From Symbiodinium natans (taxonomy: Eukaryota; Sar; Dinophyceae; Suessiales; Symbiodiniaceae), in contig CAJNDS010002413.1 in assembly GCA_905221605.1 (NCBI GenBank), forward strand, positions 1,180,552 through 1,244,551: a DNA stretch of 64,000 bases. The letters are read 5' to 3'. The notes under the pieces are model-generated. The model was not told where the DNA came from and did not search any database. It worked only from the letters and a program-made list of their open reading frames with translations. Shown here piece by piece: positions 37,028-46,905 of the stretch (the first letter of the stretch is position 1; each line of letters starts with the position of its first letter). Both the position numbers and the translations under genes were made by a program.

Positions 37028-38482
37028 GTTTGTTGGGGGGGGTTCTTAAGCAAATAGTAGCCCTAAACTCCATAAGCCCTAAAAAGGGGAGTTCGGGGTA
37101 AGCCTAAACCCTAAACCCTAAACCCTAAACCCTAATGGAGGGACTCCACCGGTCCTGGGCTTATCGGAACACTTGGATTTAAGGGTTCGCGGTGTACCGA
37201 AATGAGGAGCCTCGAGCCCACTTGCGGTGTTTAGGGTTTAGGGTTTAGGGTTTAGGGTTTAGGGTTTAGGGTTTAGGGTTTATAGGGTTAGGGTACCAAG
37301 ACGGAAGATAGGCTGAGCGCCTCCGATTTCAGGGGCAAGCAGGAACCTGACTGGTTCTAAGTACAAGTTTGGGAACCTAGTAAGGTCTAGGGCCCAACCT
37401 CTAAGACCCTGAGCCCCAGAAAGCCGCGGCCACCTGTTTAGGGTCTAGGGTTCAGGGCTGAGGGGCCAGCAGCCCTAAATCGTCCTCAACGCGAAACCCT
37501 AAACCTTAATGCCTACATCCTAACCCTAAACCCTAAACACAAAACACCTCAACCCTAAATCCTATAACCCTATAAACCCCAAACCCTAACTAAACCCTGA
37601 ACCCCAAAGCCTAAACCCAAGGTCACCAGTTTGGTCTTCGACTCTGCGCGCGGCGCTCGTCACGGGAGCCGAGGCGCCGGGCGACCGCAGAAGTGCCCCG
37701 GGGTTTAGGGTTTAGGGTTAGGGTTCAGGGTTCAGGGTTCAGGGTTCAGGGTTCAGGGTTCAGGGTTCAGGGTTCAGGGTTCAGGGTTCAGGGTTCAGGG
37801 TTCAGGGTTTAGGGTTTAGGGTTTAGGGTTTAGGGTTTAGGGTTTAGGGTTTAGGGTTTAGGGTTTGGGTCTTGTAGGGCTTGGAGTGTGTGTGTGTGTG
37901 TAGGGTTTAGAGGTCTCACAGGGCTTGTAGGTTCTTGCTGGGTATATTCTAAGGCTGGAACCGTGGGCACATAGTAAGGTCCCTTGCCTTTGTTTTTAGG
38001 GGACCGAAGTGCGAGCCCTTAATATGTATAGTGTACAACAGGGTCATATAACTAGGGACCCAAATTAAGGGCTCATACTTGGAACCCTAGACAGCGACCG
38101 TGAGCCCTAAACACGAAACCCTAAGCCCTATAAACCTAAAGGGGGGGGGGGGGGGGGTGCGCTGTAATTATTTTCGGTGGGCCGCAATCTACTCATCTGC
38201 CGGGCTTGGGGTCCGAAACCACTGAGCCCGAATTCCTGAAACCCAAAGCCGGTCTAGGCTTTAGGGTTTGAGGTTTCGGGTTTAGGGCTAGTACCTTGGA
38301 CCCTGAAGGAATGGGTTATATAGGGTGTAGGGTTCAAGGTTCAGGGTTTAGGGTTTAGGGTTGTAGGGTTTTAGGGTTTTAGGGTTTTAGGGTTTTAGGG
38401 TTTTAGGGTTTTAGGGTTTTAGGGTTTTAGGGTTTCGGGGTTTCGGGGTTTCGGGTTTCCTTGTACCCCTAAGGTTGTACCC
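37028..38482. repeat. Family C fragment and telomere-like variants
   Basis: A family C right-end fragment (GTTCTTAAGCAAATAGTAG) lies at about 37028-37066. TTTAGGG follows at 37230-37285, then degenerate sequence. A homogeneous (GGGTTCA)n block (about 37720-37808) is followed at once by (GGGTTTA)n to 37868. A G17 run is at 38141-38157 and a (GGGTTTTA)n block at 38355-38435. Confidence 0.65.
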
Positions 38483-38707
38483 TTGGGTTTGGGAAACCTG
38501 TTTAGGGATCCTAAAGGTAGTCTAAGGGCCAGATTCGGAGTATATAGGGCTAGGAGTCTTAATGCCTTGGTAAACCCGGTGATTCATCAGGCAAGCCTCA
38601 AAAGAAAAAGTGAAGAAGCATCCTTGGCTTTGCAAATTTCGAGGGTTCCTTACCCTAAAACCCAGAACGCTAACCCTTCACCCTTAACCCTTAACCCTGA
38701 ACCCTGA
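38483..38707 (+). CDS. Open unique segment, unrecognised
   Basis: Seventy-four codons start at ATG 38483. The first about 55 are non-repetitive and protein-like (ARFGVYRARSLNALVNPVIH, then QASLKRKSEEASLALQISRV). The end runs into CCCTAAA-type repeat. No family is recognised. Confidence 0.3.
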   Translation: MGLGNLFRDPKGSLRARFGVYRARSLNALVNPVIHQASLKRKSEEASLALQISRVPYPKTQNANPSPLTLNPEP

Positions 38708-38937
38708 ACCCTAAACCCTCTAGACCCTAAAGCCGAACCAGGTGGATCGGGACCGCGTGACTTCGGCCACCTCCTTATTTGCTTTAGGGTTTAGGGTTAA
38801 GGGTTCTGGGTTTTAGGGTAAGGAACCGGCCCGAAATCCTAACCCTTATTTCGCCTTCGTTCCAGTAACCTCAAGCGCTAAACCCTGAACCCAAGAACCC
38901 TAAACCCTGAACCCCAGAGCCCGAGCCCTGAGCCCCT

Positions 38938-39132
38938 AAACCCTAAACCCTAAACCCTAAACCCTAAACCCTAAACCCTAAACCCTAAACCCTAAACCCT
39001 AAACCCTAAACCCTAAACCCTAAACCCTAAACCCTAAACCTAACCCTAAACCCTAAACCCTAAACCCTAAACCCTAAACCCTAAACCCTAAACCCTAAAC
39101 CCTAAACCCTAAACCCTAAACCCTAAACCCTA
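38938..39132. repeat. Longest pure CCCTAAA tract, about 28 units
   Basis: 195 bp, with a single one-base deletion near 39040 (CCTAACCC). The flanks show no direct repeat. Confidence 0.95.
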
Positions 39133-39172
39133 GCCGCAGTGTTAAAAATAAAAATTGGCGCTGGGAATCCCC

Positions 39173-39250
39173 AAAATCTACAAGAAGTTTGGTGGCGGCG
39201 CCCCGACCCGGTGGAGGCCCCAAAGGGCGGAGTTCGGGTTTGCTCGGGAT
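39173..39250 (+). CDS. Exon-like island ending in GTAGGG
   Basis: The forward frame reads KIYKKFGGGAPTRWRPQRAE and ends at a GTAGGG donor at 39251. It is basic and not recognised. It lies with 39419-39502, 39683-39751 and 39795-39866 in a + strand cluster that could be one gene. Confidence 0.35.
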
Positions 39251-39418
39251 GTAGGGGTTTGGGGGTCCACCCTAAACCCCCACCCTAAACCCTAAACCCT
39301 AAATCCTAAACCCTAAACCCTAAACCCTGAACCCTGAACCCTAAACCCTAAACCCTAAACCCTAAACCCTAAACCCTAAACCCTAGCCCTAAACCCTAAA
39401 CCCTAGCCCTAAACACCC

Positions 39419-39502
39419 GATCCGAGGCCGAGGCAGTTCTTCTACCGGAAGTGGGCTTTGGCTTGTGCGGCACTCGGGGCTTTTTGGGGGATTTGGGCCT
39501 GA
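39419..39502 (+). CDS. Exon-like island with hydrophobic segment
   Basis: The frame reads DPRPRQFFYRKWALACAALG and continues AFWGIWA to TGA. The KWALACAALGAFWGIW stretch could be half of a membrane helix. It follows a CCCTAAA/CCCTAGC tract. A (GT)n, T17, G11 series follows at about 39548-39592. Confidence 0.35.
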   Translation, partial: DPRPRQFFYRKWALACAALGAFWGIWA

Positions 39503-39682
39503 GCAGTTTAGGGTGAGGGTTTTGGTGGTGTTGGGTTTTGGGGAGTTTGTGTGTGTGTGTGTGTGTTTTTTTTTTTTTTTTGGGGGGGGGGGTTGGGGTT
39601 GGGGGGGATTTGGGTTTGGCGGGCTTTGGGGCTTGGGGCGGAGCCTAACCCTAAACCCGAAACCCTGAACCCCCACAACCCG

Positions 39683-39751
39683 TACACACCAGAACGCTGG
39701 CGTGCCGATGTGGCTCGCCCATTGGGTGGCCCTTTTTCTGTCAGCCTCCTA
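39683..39751 (+). CDS. Exon-like island, unrecognised
   Basis: The frame reads YTPERWRADVARPLGGPFSV and runs into CCCTAAA repeats. No splice sites are certain. Confidence 0.3.
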
Positions 39752-39794
39752 AACCCCAAACCCCAAACCCTAAACCCTAAACCCTAAGCCCTAA

Positions 39795-39866
39795 ACTCCT
39801 TCTGACCAGGCCCGCGTTGGCCTCCCTGCTGCCGATGCCACCCGGGCCCTTCGGCCGAAGGAGTAG
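39795..39866 (+). CDS. Exon-like island, possible C-terminal exon
   Basis: The frame reads TPSDQARVGLPAADATRALR, then PKE and TAG. The TAG could instead be part of a GTAGGG donor. TTTAGGG repeats follow directly. Confidence 0.3.
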   Translation, partial: TPSDQARVGLPAADATRALRPKE

Positions 39867-40436
39867 GGTTTAGGGGTTTAGGGGTTTAGGGTTTAGGGTT
39901 TAGGGCTTAGGGATTAGGGATTAAGGTTTAGGGTTTAGGGTTTAGGGTTTAGGGCTAGGGTTTAGGGTTTAGGGCTTTAGTTTTCGGATTTAGGGTTGAG
40001 GGCTTAGGGTATTACCGCTCTATGGCATGCCCCCGAAACCCTTCACCCCCAAGCCCTAAACCCGACACCTGAAAGCCCATCAGTCCTTTCCACTGAGGCC
40101 CCAAAGCCGCTAGACCCTAACATCCTAAACCCGAAAACCTCCCCCCCAAGAAGCCTAAACCTCACACCCCAAACCCTAAACCCTCTTGACGACCCCCTAA
40201 ACACCACGCCACTAAACCCTAAACTCCCTAGACCCTAAACCCTAAACAAGCCCTAAACCCGAAACCCTAGACCCTGACCCTAGACCCTAGACCCTAGACC
40301 CTAAACCCTAAACCCTAAAAGCCCTAACCCCGAAACCCTAAACCCTAAAACCCTAAACCCTAAACCCTAAACCCTAAACCCCAAACCCTAAACCCTAAAC
40401 CCTAAAACCCTAAACCCTAAGCCCTAAACAAGCCCT
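39867..40436. repeat. TTTAGGG then CCCTAAA-type region
   Basis: TTTAGGG repeats run to about 40000, then degenerate and CCCTAGA/CCCTAAA repeats. No gene is seen. Confidence 0.65.
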
Positions 40437-40520
40437 GAAGCCATCGGTGTGTCTGAGGCCTGGCCTGATCGCAGCCCGGAAGCCCGGCACGGCCCATGCA
40501 CCCCAAAGCCGGTGTTTTAA
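40437..40520 (+). CDS. Exon-like island, unrecognised
   Basis: Twenty-seven codons from GAA GCC read EAIGVSEAWPDRSPEARHGP and end at TAA formed with the next repeat. It lies between a CCCTAAA and a TTTAGGG tract. Confidence 0.3.
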   Translation, partial: EAIGVSEAWPDRSPEARHGPCTPKPVF

Positions 40521-40857
40521 GGCTTTTTTGGGTTTAAGGTTTAGGGTTTAGGGTTTAGGGTTTAGGGTTTAGGGTTTAGGGTTTAGGGTTTAGGGTTTAG
40601 GGTATAGGGCTAGGGTTTAGGGGTTTATTGGTTTAGGGTTTAGGGTTTATGGCTAGGGTGTAGGAGCTTATGCTTTAGGGTCTAGGGGTTTAGGGTTTCG
40701 GGGTAGAGGGTTTAGGGTTTTAGGGGTTTTAGGGTTAAGGGCGTATGGGACTTGGAGGCTGTAGGGTGAGAAGCTTAGAGGTTAAGACAGAAGCCAAGCC
40801 CCTGAGCCCCGAACCCTTTATGTTATGTATTTATGTCCCTGTAAATTTCCCTCGCAG

Positions 40858-40942
40858 AAAGCACCCAGCACGCGCATGACAAATTACGAGGCCCCATGAT
40901 GATATTGGGCTGCATTGTTGTGGCTGCGGGTGTTCCGGGGTT
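40858..40942 (+). CDS. Exon-like island with hydrophobic segment after CTCGCAG
   Basis: TTTCCCTCGCAG (40846-40857) is a good 3' splice site. The frame reads STQHAHDKLRGPMMILGCIV and continues VAAGVPG. The MMILGCIVVAAG stretch is membrane-like. A degenerate GGTTTAGG follows. Confidence 0.4.
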
Positions 40943-41493
40943 TAGGTTTCAGAGCGTAGCCCGAACCCTGAATCCCAAACCCTAAACCCGAAACCCGAAG
41001 CCCCAAACCCTAAACCCTAAACCCTAAACCCGAAACCCTAAACCCTGAACCCTAAACCCTAAACCCTAAACCCTAAACCCTAAACCCTAAACCCTAAACC
41101 CTAAACCCTAAACCCTAAACCCTACCATATTGGTCTGGACTTCCGCGTCGCGTGATATGAGGGCTGTGGGATATGCACAACCATCGGCACCCCGCAACGA
41201 GTTAACTACAGCATCCTGAGGATTGGAATGTTTAGGGTTTAGGGTTTAGGGTTTAGGTTTTAGGGTTTTGGGTTTAGGGTTTAGGGTTTGGGGTTTAGGG
41301 TTTAGGGTTTAGGGTTTAGGGTTTAGGGCTCTTTGACAGACACATCTCTATTAGGGTTCTAAGGGGAGTATTATAAGCTTGTTTGTGGGTAACTCTTGGA
41401 GGGCGGGGGCGGGTGTAGAGTTTTGCCAGGGTTTTGGAGGAGGAGCAGTGGTCGACCCAAACCCTACTAGGGTTTAGGGTTTAGGCTAAACTT
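40943..41493. repeat. CCCTAAA and TTTAGGG tracts with one island
   Basis: A pure CCCTAAA tract (about 41041-41123) is followed by a unique island (41124-41230). The island is open in a forward frame containing ILVWTSASRDMRAVGYAQPS. TTTAGGG repeats follow (41230-41330). The island is unrecognised. Confidence 0.5.
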
Positions 41494-42240
41494 GTGGCCC
41501 GAAAGAGATGGGCACGCATAAGCCTTGAGAACACAAGCCTAAACCCTGAACTCTACGACCCAAGCCTCAGTTTCCAGCTGTCAGCGCCAAATCCGATTTT
41601 ACCTGCTTGGCGTCTCGTTTTGAGCCCAGCTGGAATCCTGGTCCCTAAACCGACAAAAGGTCCGAGGTTGCACCGTCGAACTGTGTGCACGACCAAGTGA
41701 TCTTGCTGGGAAGGAGCTGGACGCCGTTTTGAGGAAAAGAGGCAGCTGCTTAGAACATCAAGCGCTGCACCTCAACTGGAAGGCACGCTTCACTGGTAAG
41801 GACTTTGGCTCCTCAGCGTGACTGCAGGTTTTGGGATTCCTCCCCGCTCTTAGACCCTAAACCCTATGCCCCAAACCCCTAAGTCGAAGGCTGAGGCTGT
41901 GAGTAGAGGTCAGCTTGCGATTTGGATGAGCAACATCTGCAAAACAGAGAAAGCTGGAGTGGGCGCGTGCCTGGCTGGGTTGACAAGCTCAGAACAACCC
42001 ATGCGTGTATGCTGGTCTTGGAGTCTGATGACCAGCAAAAAGATCTGGAGCCAGTGAGATGTTTGAGCTGTTGCTGCTAGTCCTTTGAATTGATGCACAA
42101 GTCGGAGCTTTGTGCTCCGAAAACTTGACTTCGAGGACTGCATATTTGTCATGCGATGAAAGAAGGATGAATCCCTGCATGGGATTCCAGGCCAGCCACG
42201 TCCATGAGACAAGACGACGAATGGGCTTGGGTTTCGGGTT
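41494..42240 (+). other. About 750 bp repeat-poor region, possible gene fragments
   Basis: Forward frames at 41494-41700 (68 codons) and 41866-42057 (63 codons) are open, and minus-strand frames overlap the second. The composition is not repetitive, and CTTCACTGGTAAGGAC near 41790 contains a GTAAG donor-like site. I recognise no domain. It may be an eroded gene or element. Confidence 0.3.
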
Positions 42241-42394
42241 AAGGGGGATTAAACTCTAAACCCTAAAACCCTCAAACCCTCGACCATAAATTCTTCAGCC
42301 CTAGACCCTCATCCCTAACCCTAAACCCTAAACCCTAAACCCTAAACCCTAAACCCTAAACCCTAAACCCTAAACCCTAAACCCTAAACCCCAG

Positions 42395-42497
42395 GTGCAG
42401 TCCCTGGCCGACACCTCCGCACAGCACTTCTGCCTCCAGCTGACTCCGGGTGCAGGCGCGGGAGCGCGGGGTCCCAGAGGCGCGCTTTGTCAGGAGG
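42395..42497 (+). CDS. Exon-like island, unrecognised
   Basis: A CCCTAAA tract ends in CCCCAG (42394). The frame then reads VQSLADTSAQHFCLQLTPGA and stays open through Gly/Ala-rich codons to a GGTTTAGG. It is one of the clearer CCCTAAA-exon-TTTAGGG arrangements. Confidence 0.35.
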
Positions 42498-43180
42498 GTT
42501 TAGGGTTTAGGGTTTATAGGGTTTAGGGTTTAGGGTTTAGGGTTTAGGGTTTAGGGTTTAGGGTTTAGGGTTTAGGGCAGGGAATGCTGAACCCTCAAGC
42601 CTAAACCCGAAAAATCCCTGAGCTTAGGGTTTAGGGTGTAGGGTTGAGCGTATATGAACCCTCAACAATATCGAGAAGACCTCTCAACGAGCCCTGTTAA
42701 GCCCTAAACTCTGAAAAATTTCGTGTTTCACGCGTAGGGCCCGGGGGTGGGAAGCCCTAAACCCTAAATCCCTAAACCCCAAGTCCTAAACCCTAAATTT
42801 TAAGACCCTAAACCCTAAACCCAAGAGCCTTCAACCCTGAGCTAGGGTTCTGGGCTACAATTTAGGGTTTAGGGTTTTAGGGTTTTAGTAAATTTAGGGT
42901 TTAAGGTTCCAAAACCTCCCGAAACCCCAACAACAAGAAACACACGACCTAAGACCTCAAAACACCAACCGCCGAAGACCCCAAGACCCCAGAAGCGCAA
43001 GCCCAAAACCCCAAGACCCGAACCTCCTAAACCCCCAAGCCCTACACTCTAAACCCCTACCTACACCCTAAACCCTAAACCCTAAACCCTAAACCCTAAA
43101 CCCTAAACCCTAAACCCTAAACCCTAAACCCTAAACCCTAAACCCTCACTTGTAGCCCTAACCCCTTGTAGCCCTCTCAG
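42498..43180. repeat. Telomere-like tracts, both orientations
   Basis: TTTAGGG (42500-42575), degenerate CCCTAAA (42735-42835 and 42905-43060) and a pure CCCTAAA tract at about 43068-43146. Unique sequence is minimal and no gene is seen. Confidence 0.7.
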
Positions 43181-43264
43181 GCCTTGGCCGTTACCCTCGT
43201 CCGGGCCTCGTCTTCGGTTGCCTTTCCTGGGGTTCCGCTTTTGCTCCCAGAGTTGCGGGGGGCG
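43181..43264 (+). CDS. Exon-like island after CTCTCAG, hydrophobic
   Basis: GCCCTCTCAG acts as an acceptor. The frame reads ALAVTLVRASSSVAFPGVPL and continues LLPELRGA to GTTAGG. It could be a membrane-associated or signal segment. A long pure TTTAGGG tract (43267-43378) follows. Confidence 0.35.
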
Positions 43265-43266
43265 GT

Positions 43267-43378
43267 TAGGGTTTAGGGTTTAGGGTTTAGGGTTTAGGGT
43301 TTAGGGTTTAGGGTTTAGGGTTTAGGGTTTAGGGTTTAGGGTTTAGGGTTTAGGGTTTAGGGTTTAGGGTTTAGGGAT
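43267..43378. repeat. Pure TTTAGGG tract, 16 units
   Basis: Uninterrupted units between two exon-like segments (43181-43264 and 43420-43506), consistent with a position inside an intron. Confidence 0.9.
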
Positions 43379-43419
43379 ATTATAGTGTCGTAACGTATCA
43401 GAGGTGGTTTTCTCCGCAG

Positions 43420-43506
43420 CCCTTGTATACTCGTTTCAGTTCAGGACGCCCTAGATTGCTGCTACATTGGTTCCGACAAGGTGTCAGCCTCACTCACGCA
43501 AAGAAG
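43420..43506 (+). CDS. Exon-like segment, CTCCGCAG acceptor and GTACAT donor
   Basis: Twenty-nine codons are open in phase 0: PLYTRFSSGRPRLLLHWFRQ, continuing GVSLTHAKK. No family is recognised. It may belong with 43618-43792, though the phases of the most obvious splice sites do not match. Confidence 0.35.
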
Positions 43507-43617
43507 GTACATCAACATGGACCCTGGGTCTTGGAGTACTATACTTTAATATTTTTGTTTGGTTCTGGGTTCCTATTATAGCTACTTATACCTAAAAAGT
43601 ATATACTGTTTTTCCAG

Positions 43618-43792
43618 GGTCTACTCCAAAGCTAAGGACCCGGACAGGTTCAAGACACGTACAAGTTTCCCACCGTACGGCAAGTTGAAGCATTTGAGTG
43701 ACAATTGCGTTTATTTTGCCAAAGATAAAGAACAATTACCTTATATTCATGGCTTGTGCGAGGATATTGATCTTGTTAATGATGGGTTTTGA
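43618..43792 (+). CDS. Likely terminal exon, unrecognised
   Basis: TTTTTCCAG (43609-43617) is a strong 3' splice site. The frame reads VYSKAKDPDRFKTRTSFPPY, then GKLKHLSDNCVYFAKDKEQL and on to GDID-like acidic residues and TGA at 43790. The codons are AT-richer than in the surrounding islands. The upstream Met at 43559 would place the start in intron-like sequence. No family is recognised. Confidence 0.4.
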
Positions 43793-44256
43793 AAAAAATG
43801 CTGCTTCTTCAAAAGAACACATAGACTAGCAATGCATTGATTGTAGTTGATCCCGGTGATGATGATCGAGTATTGCATACATTAGATGTACTGTGCCATG
43901 ATGATCCGAATTTGAATGGCAATAAGACCGCTTGGGTTTAGGGATTTCAAGGTCAGGTATTTTAGGGTTTGGGAACCCCGCTCAACTCTCCACGCTCAAC
44001 TCTCCACCCTCTAGCTCTATACAGCTCAACCCTAAGCCTGTACCCGAAATCCTAAACCTCACAACCCCAAACCCTATTATTGGGGCTTAGGCCCTTAGGC
44101 CCGAAGCCCGCGAACCCTAAACGCTAATCCCTAAAACCGAAGCCCGAAACCCTAAACCCCAAACCCAGCCCCAAACCCAAAACCCCAAACCCCAAATCCC
44201 AAAAAAAACCTGAACCCCAAACCCCTGAACCCTAAACCCTAAACCCTCAACCCAAG
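43793..44256. other. 3' flank and degenerate CCCTAAA repeats
   Basis: Unique AT-rich sequence, perhaps 3' untranslated, runs to about 43930. Degenerate CCCCAAA and CCCTAAA repeats follow. No gene is seen. Confidence 0.5.
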
Positions 44257-44335
44257 AAGGCATGGACCGATCCGCCCAGCAACGATGGCAGCCTCGTGCG
44301 GGGGCTTGGCGTGGGCTCTGCAGTTTTGGGGCCCT
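44257..44335 (+). CDS. Exon-like island, unrecognised
   Basis: The frame reads KAWTDPPSNDGSLVRGLGVG, entered from CCCTAAA-type repeats and followed by GGTTTAGGG. The borders are uncertain. Confidence 0.3.
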
Positions 44336-44426
44336 TTTTGGGGGGTTTAGGGTTTAGGGTTTAGGGCCTAGGGTTTAGGGTTTAGGGTTTAGGGTTATAT
44401 GTGGCTGAGGGTTTAAAGATTTTCTT

Positions 44427-44527
44427 CTACTTGCTTAAGACTACAGAAGAATGGAAGGTAACAATACCCTTATTACCCGTTATCAGGAAGAATATGTCTC
44501 CTCGGTGGGTGCTTAAGCAAGCAGTAG
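44427..44527. mobile_element. MITE-like family C, copy 2
   Basis: CTACTTGCTTAAGAC and GTGCTTAAGCAAGCAGTAG are inverted ends. The centre shares TTATCAGGAAGAATAT with the copy at 17923-18030. Confidence 0.65.
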
Positions 44528-44641
44528 TACATGGTTTAGGGTCAATTGTTTAGAGTGAACTGTTTAGTTTAGGGCTTTTTGTGTAGGGCTTGTTGTTAAG
44601 TCCAGGCTTTTGGGTTTTTTCTAGGGGTTAGGGCTTGGTTG

Positions 44642-44755
44642 ATACGCAAGGCCATGACGCTGCTGAGTTTGCAGTGTTGTGAAGCTCCTCACAAGCCTCA
44701 CAAGAGAGCGATTCTCGGGTACCAGATGCATAGGATCTTCGCTCTCATACCCTAA
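44642..44755 (+). CDS. Exon-like island, basic/Cys-containing
   Basis: Thirty-seven codons read IRKAMTLLSLQCCEAPHKPH and continue KRAILGYQMHRIFALIP to a TAA supplied by the next CCCTAAG repeat. Good composition, no family recognised. Confidence 0.35.
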   Translation: MRKAMTLLSLQCCEAPHKPHKRAILGYQMHRIFALIP

Positions 44756-44899
44756 GCCCTACACCCTAAACCCTGAACCCTAAACCCTAAGCCCTAAACC
44801 CTAAATCCTAAACCCTAAGCCCTAAACCCTAAACCCTCAACCCCTAAGCCCTCAACCCTAAACGGCAGAGCAGCGAAGCGAGCCTCTACCTTCCCCCCT

Positions 44900-44930
<31 letters not shown>

Positions 44931-45796
44931 CCCCTCCCACCACCCCTATATGAACCCTATAAACACCCTAAACCCTAAACCCAAAACCCAAAACCCTAAA
45001 CCCTAAACCCTCCCCACCGCCTCCTCGAAACCCCCTGGCCCTCAACCCCTGATCTGAGCCCCACAATATTGCCAAACCCTTAACCCTAAACCCTAAATCC
45101 TAAACCCTAAACCCTAAACCCAAAACCCCAGAGACAAAGCCCAACGAAAGGTGCACGACTTGGACTTGGAGGTGGCCTTTTCAGGGATTTGAGGTTGAGG
45201 GATGCAGGCATTTAGGGTTTAGGGTTTAGGGTGTTTCAGGGTTTAGGGTTTAATGTTTAGTGTTTAGGGTTTGTGGCCCGGTTTGGGGAATTTCTAGGGC
45301 CTAATGGAGGATTTGGGGGCTTTCTAGGATGCCCCAGAAGCACCCTCATGCCTTTTCCTAGGACCCAGAGTAGGCCCTTGCTCCTTTTTTTGAGTTCAGG
45401 TTCCCTTATTGGCCCCTTTAAACCGAAACGGGCACTTTGTTTCATTTCTAGGTTTCTCTTGGGTCTTGTTTCTTTAGGTTTAGCATCCCCGAAACCTCTC
45501 TGGACCCGAAAACGGGTGCGCTCTTTTTTTCTCGACGGTTGCTGGAAGAACCTAGGCCTTACAGGGTTTGTGGGGTCTAGGGGAATTAGGGTTTGATGGA
45601 TTTGGAGGTTTTAATGGGTGTAGGGTTGCGGGATCTACTTAAGGCTCGTCGGGCTATTACTGGCCAGTGCATTTGGGTTGGCAAAAAAAGCCAGTTGGGA
45701 AGCGGGATAACCTACACAAGGCCAGCCAGGGGCGTTCAGTGTATGAAGCTTCTTCAAGCGAGAGTTTTACCCCAACACCCATGCCTAGGTAAATCT
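44756..45796. repeat. CCCTAAA repeats, C29 run and two D-like elements
   Basis: A C29 run lies at 44900-44928. CCCTAAA-type repeats run to 45130 and TTTAGGG-type repeats at 45210-45270. About 45340-45495 (CCTAGGACCCAGAGTAGGCC, then GGTTCCCTTATTGGCCCC) resembles 46010-46126 and the start of D elements. The forward frames at 45273-45596 and 45593-45844 read through these elements and are not accepted. Confidence 0.5.
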
Positions 45797-45897
45797 TACT
45801 TGGAGCATGTCGGGGCACTTAAGGGGCTTATAAGTGGGTTATAAGTACACATATGACTAATTGATGGGGTTAGAAGTACGTACCACGAGCCTACTTG
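45797..45897. mobile_element. Diverged family A copy
   Basis: TACTTGGAGCATGTCGGGGC and a right end with GTACGTACCACGAGCC. The CTTATAAGTGGGTTATAAG centre matches the inner arms of family A in reverse. Confidence 0.5.
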
Positions 45898-46358
45898 AAA
45901 CCCTAAACCCTGGACCCCTTTCAACTTGAAACCCCTAAACACCTACCCCTACACCCCTAAACCCCTAAACCCTAAACCTCAAACCCTGGGTCTTGTGAGT
46001 TTTGGGTGTCGTTCTAGGACCCAAAGTAGGCCCTTGCTCCCTCTTTCTTGGGCGTCGGTTCCCTTATTAGCCCCTTCAAAACCGACAAGGGCACCCTCTT
46101 TCTTCCTGGGTTACACTTGGGGGTAGTAGCCCTAAACCCTAAACCCTAAACCCTAAACCCCTAATTATTAAGTTTCGCTTCTGAGTACTTTCAGGTCTGT
46201 TAGGCTCAGAGTCTTGGGTCGGGGGCTTGTGCAGCAACCCCCTGACGGTCTGTCGTTGAGGCTTCAGGGTTGAAGGACCCCTCAACCCTAAACCCTAAAC
46301 CCTAAACCCTAAACCCTCAACCCTAAACCCTAAACCTAAACCCCGAACCCTTCGGCCG
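45898..46358. repeat. Degenerate repeats with a D-like element
   Basis: The D-like element at about 46010-46126 repeats CTAGGACCCAAAGTAGGCCC and GGTTCCCTTATTAGCCCC. CCCTAAA-type repeats lie on both sides. No gene. Confidence 0.5.
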
Positions 46359-46436
46359 ACGTCTTTGCGTCCGGGCTTCAGGCCCCCGAGTCCTCATTGC
46401 ATCTGCCGCGCTTCAGAGACTCAAGATTTTCAAGGG
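46359..46436 (+). CDS. Exon-like island, unrecognised
   Basis: A forward frame reads SADVFASGLQAPESSLHLPR between CCCTAAA and TTTAGGG repeats. Weak evidence only. Confidence 0.25.
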
Positions 46437-46848
46437 TTTAGGGTTTGGGGCTTAGGGTTTAGGGCTTAGGGTGTAGGGTTCAGGGTTTAGGGTTTAGGGT
46501 TCAGGGTTTAGGGTTTAGGGTTTGCAAGTGTGCAGAGGTGTGTAGCAGGGCTCTCTTCCATGCTTGTATGGCATTTTTGCGGGTTTAGGGTTTGGGGTTT
46601 GGGGTTTAGGGTTTAGGGTTTGGGGTTTAGGGTTTAGGGTTTGGGGTTTAGAGCTCTGGGGATTTTTTCAGCCCTCCTCCACTCTGTAGGCCTCAGCTGC
46701 TGAACCCCTTTATGCCCTAATTTTTCTGGGGCTTAGCGGGCCCCAAGCCCTCAACCCTAAACCCTAAACCCTAAACCCTAAACCTCAGGGCGCCCTATAT
46801 AAATTTGCCGGCCTTGCTTTTCAAATAGTTTCTTGTTGGCCCTTCCGT

Positions 46849-46905
46849 GGAGCTGCAGCCATGCGCAATGCGGCCGAGGAACTTCATGGCCAGCTCCAGG
46901 ACCAG
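46849..46905 (+). CDS. Exon-like island, helical
   Basis: A forward frame reads GAAAMRNAAEELHGQLQDQ, amphipathic and helix-like, ending before GGTTCAG. Short, and not recognised. Confidence 0.3.

Noticed and set aside
39389-39787. Overlapping Pro/Lys or Gly-rich frames on both strands
   Set aside because: They read through (GT)n, T and G runs. Only short non-repetitive pieces inside were kept as exon-like islands.
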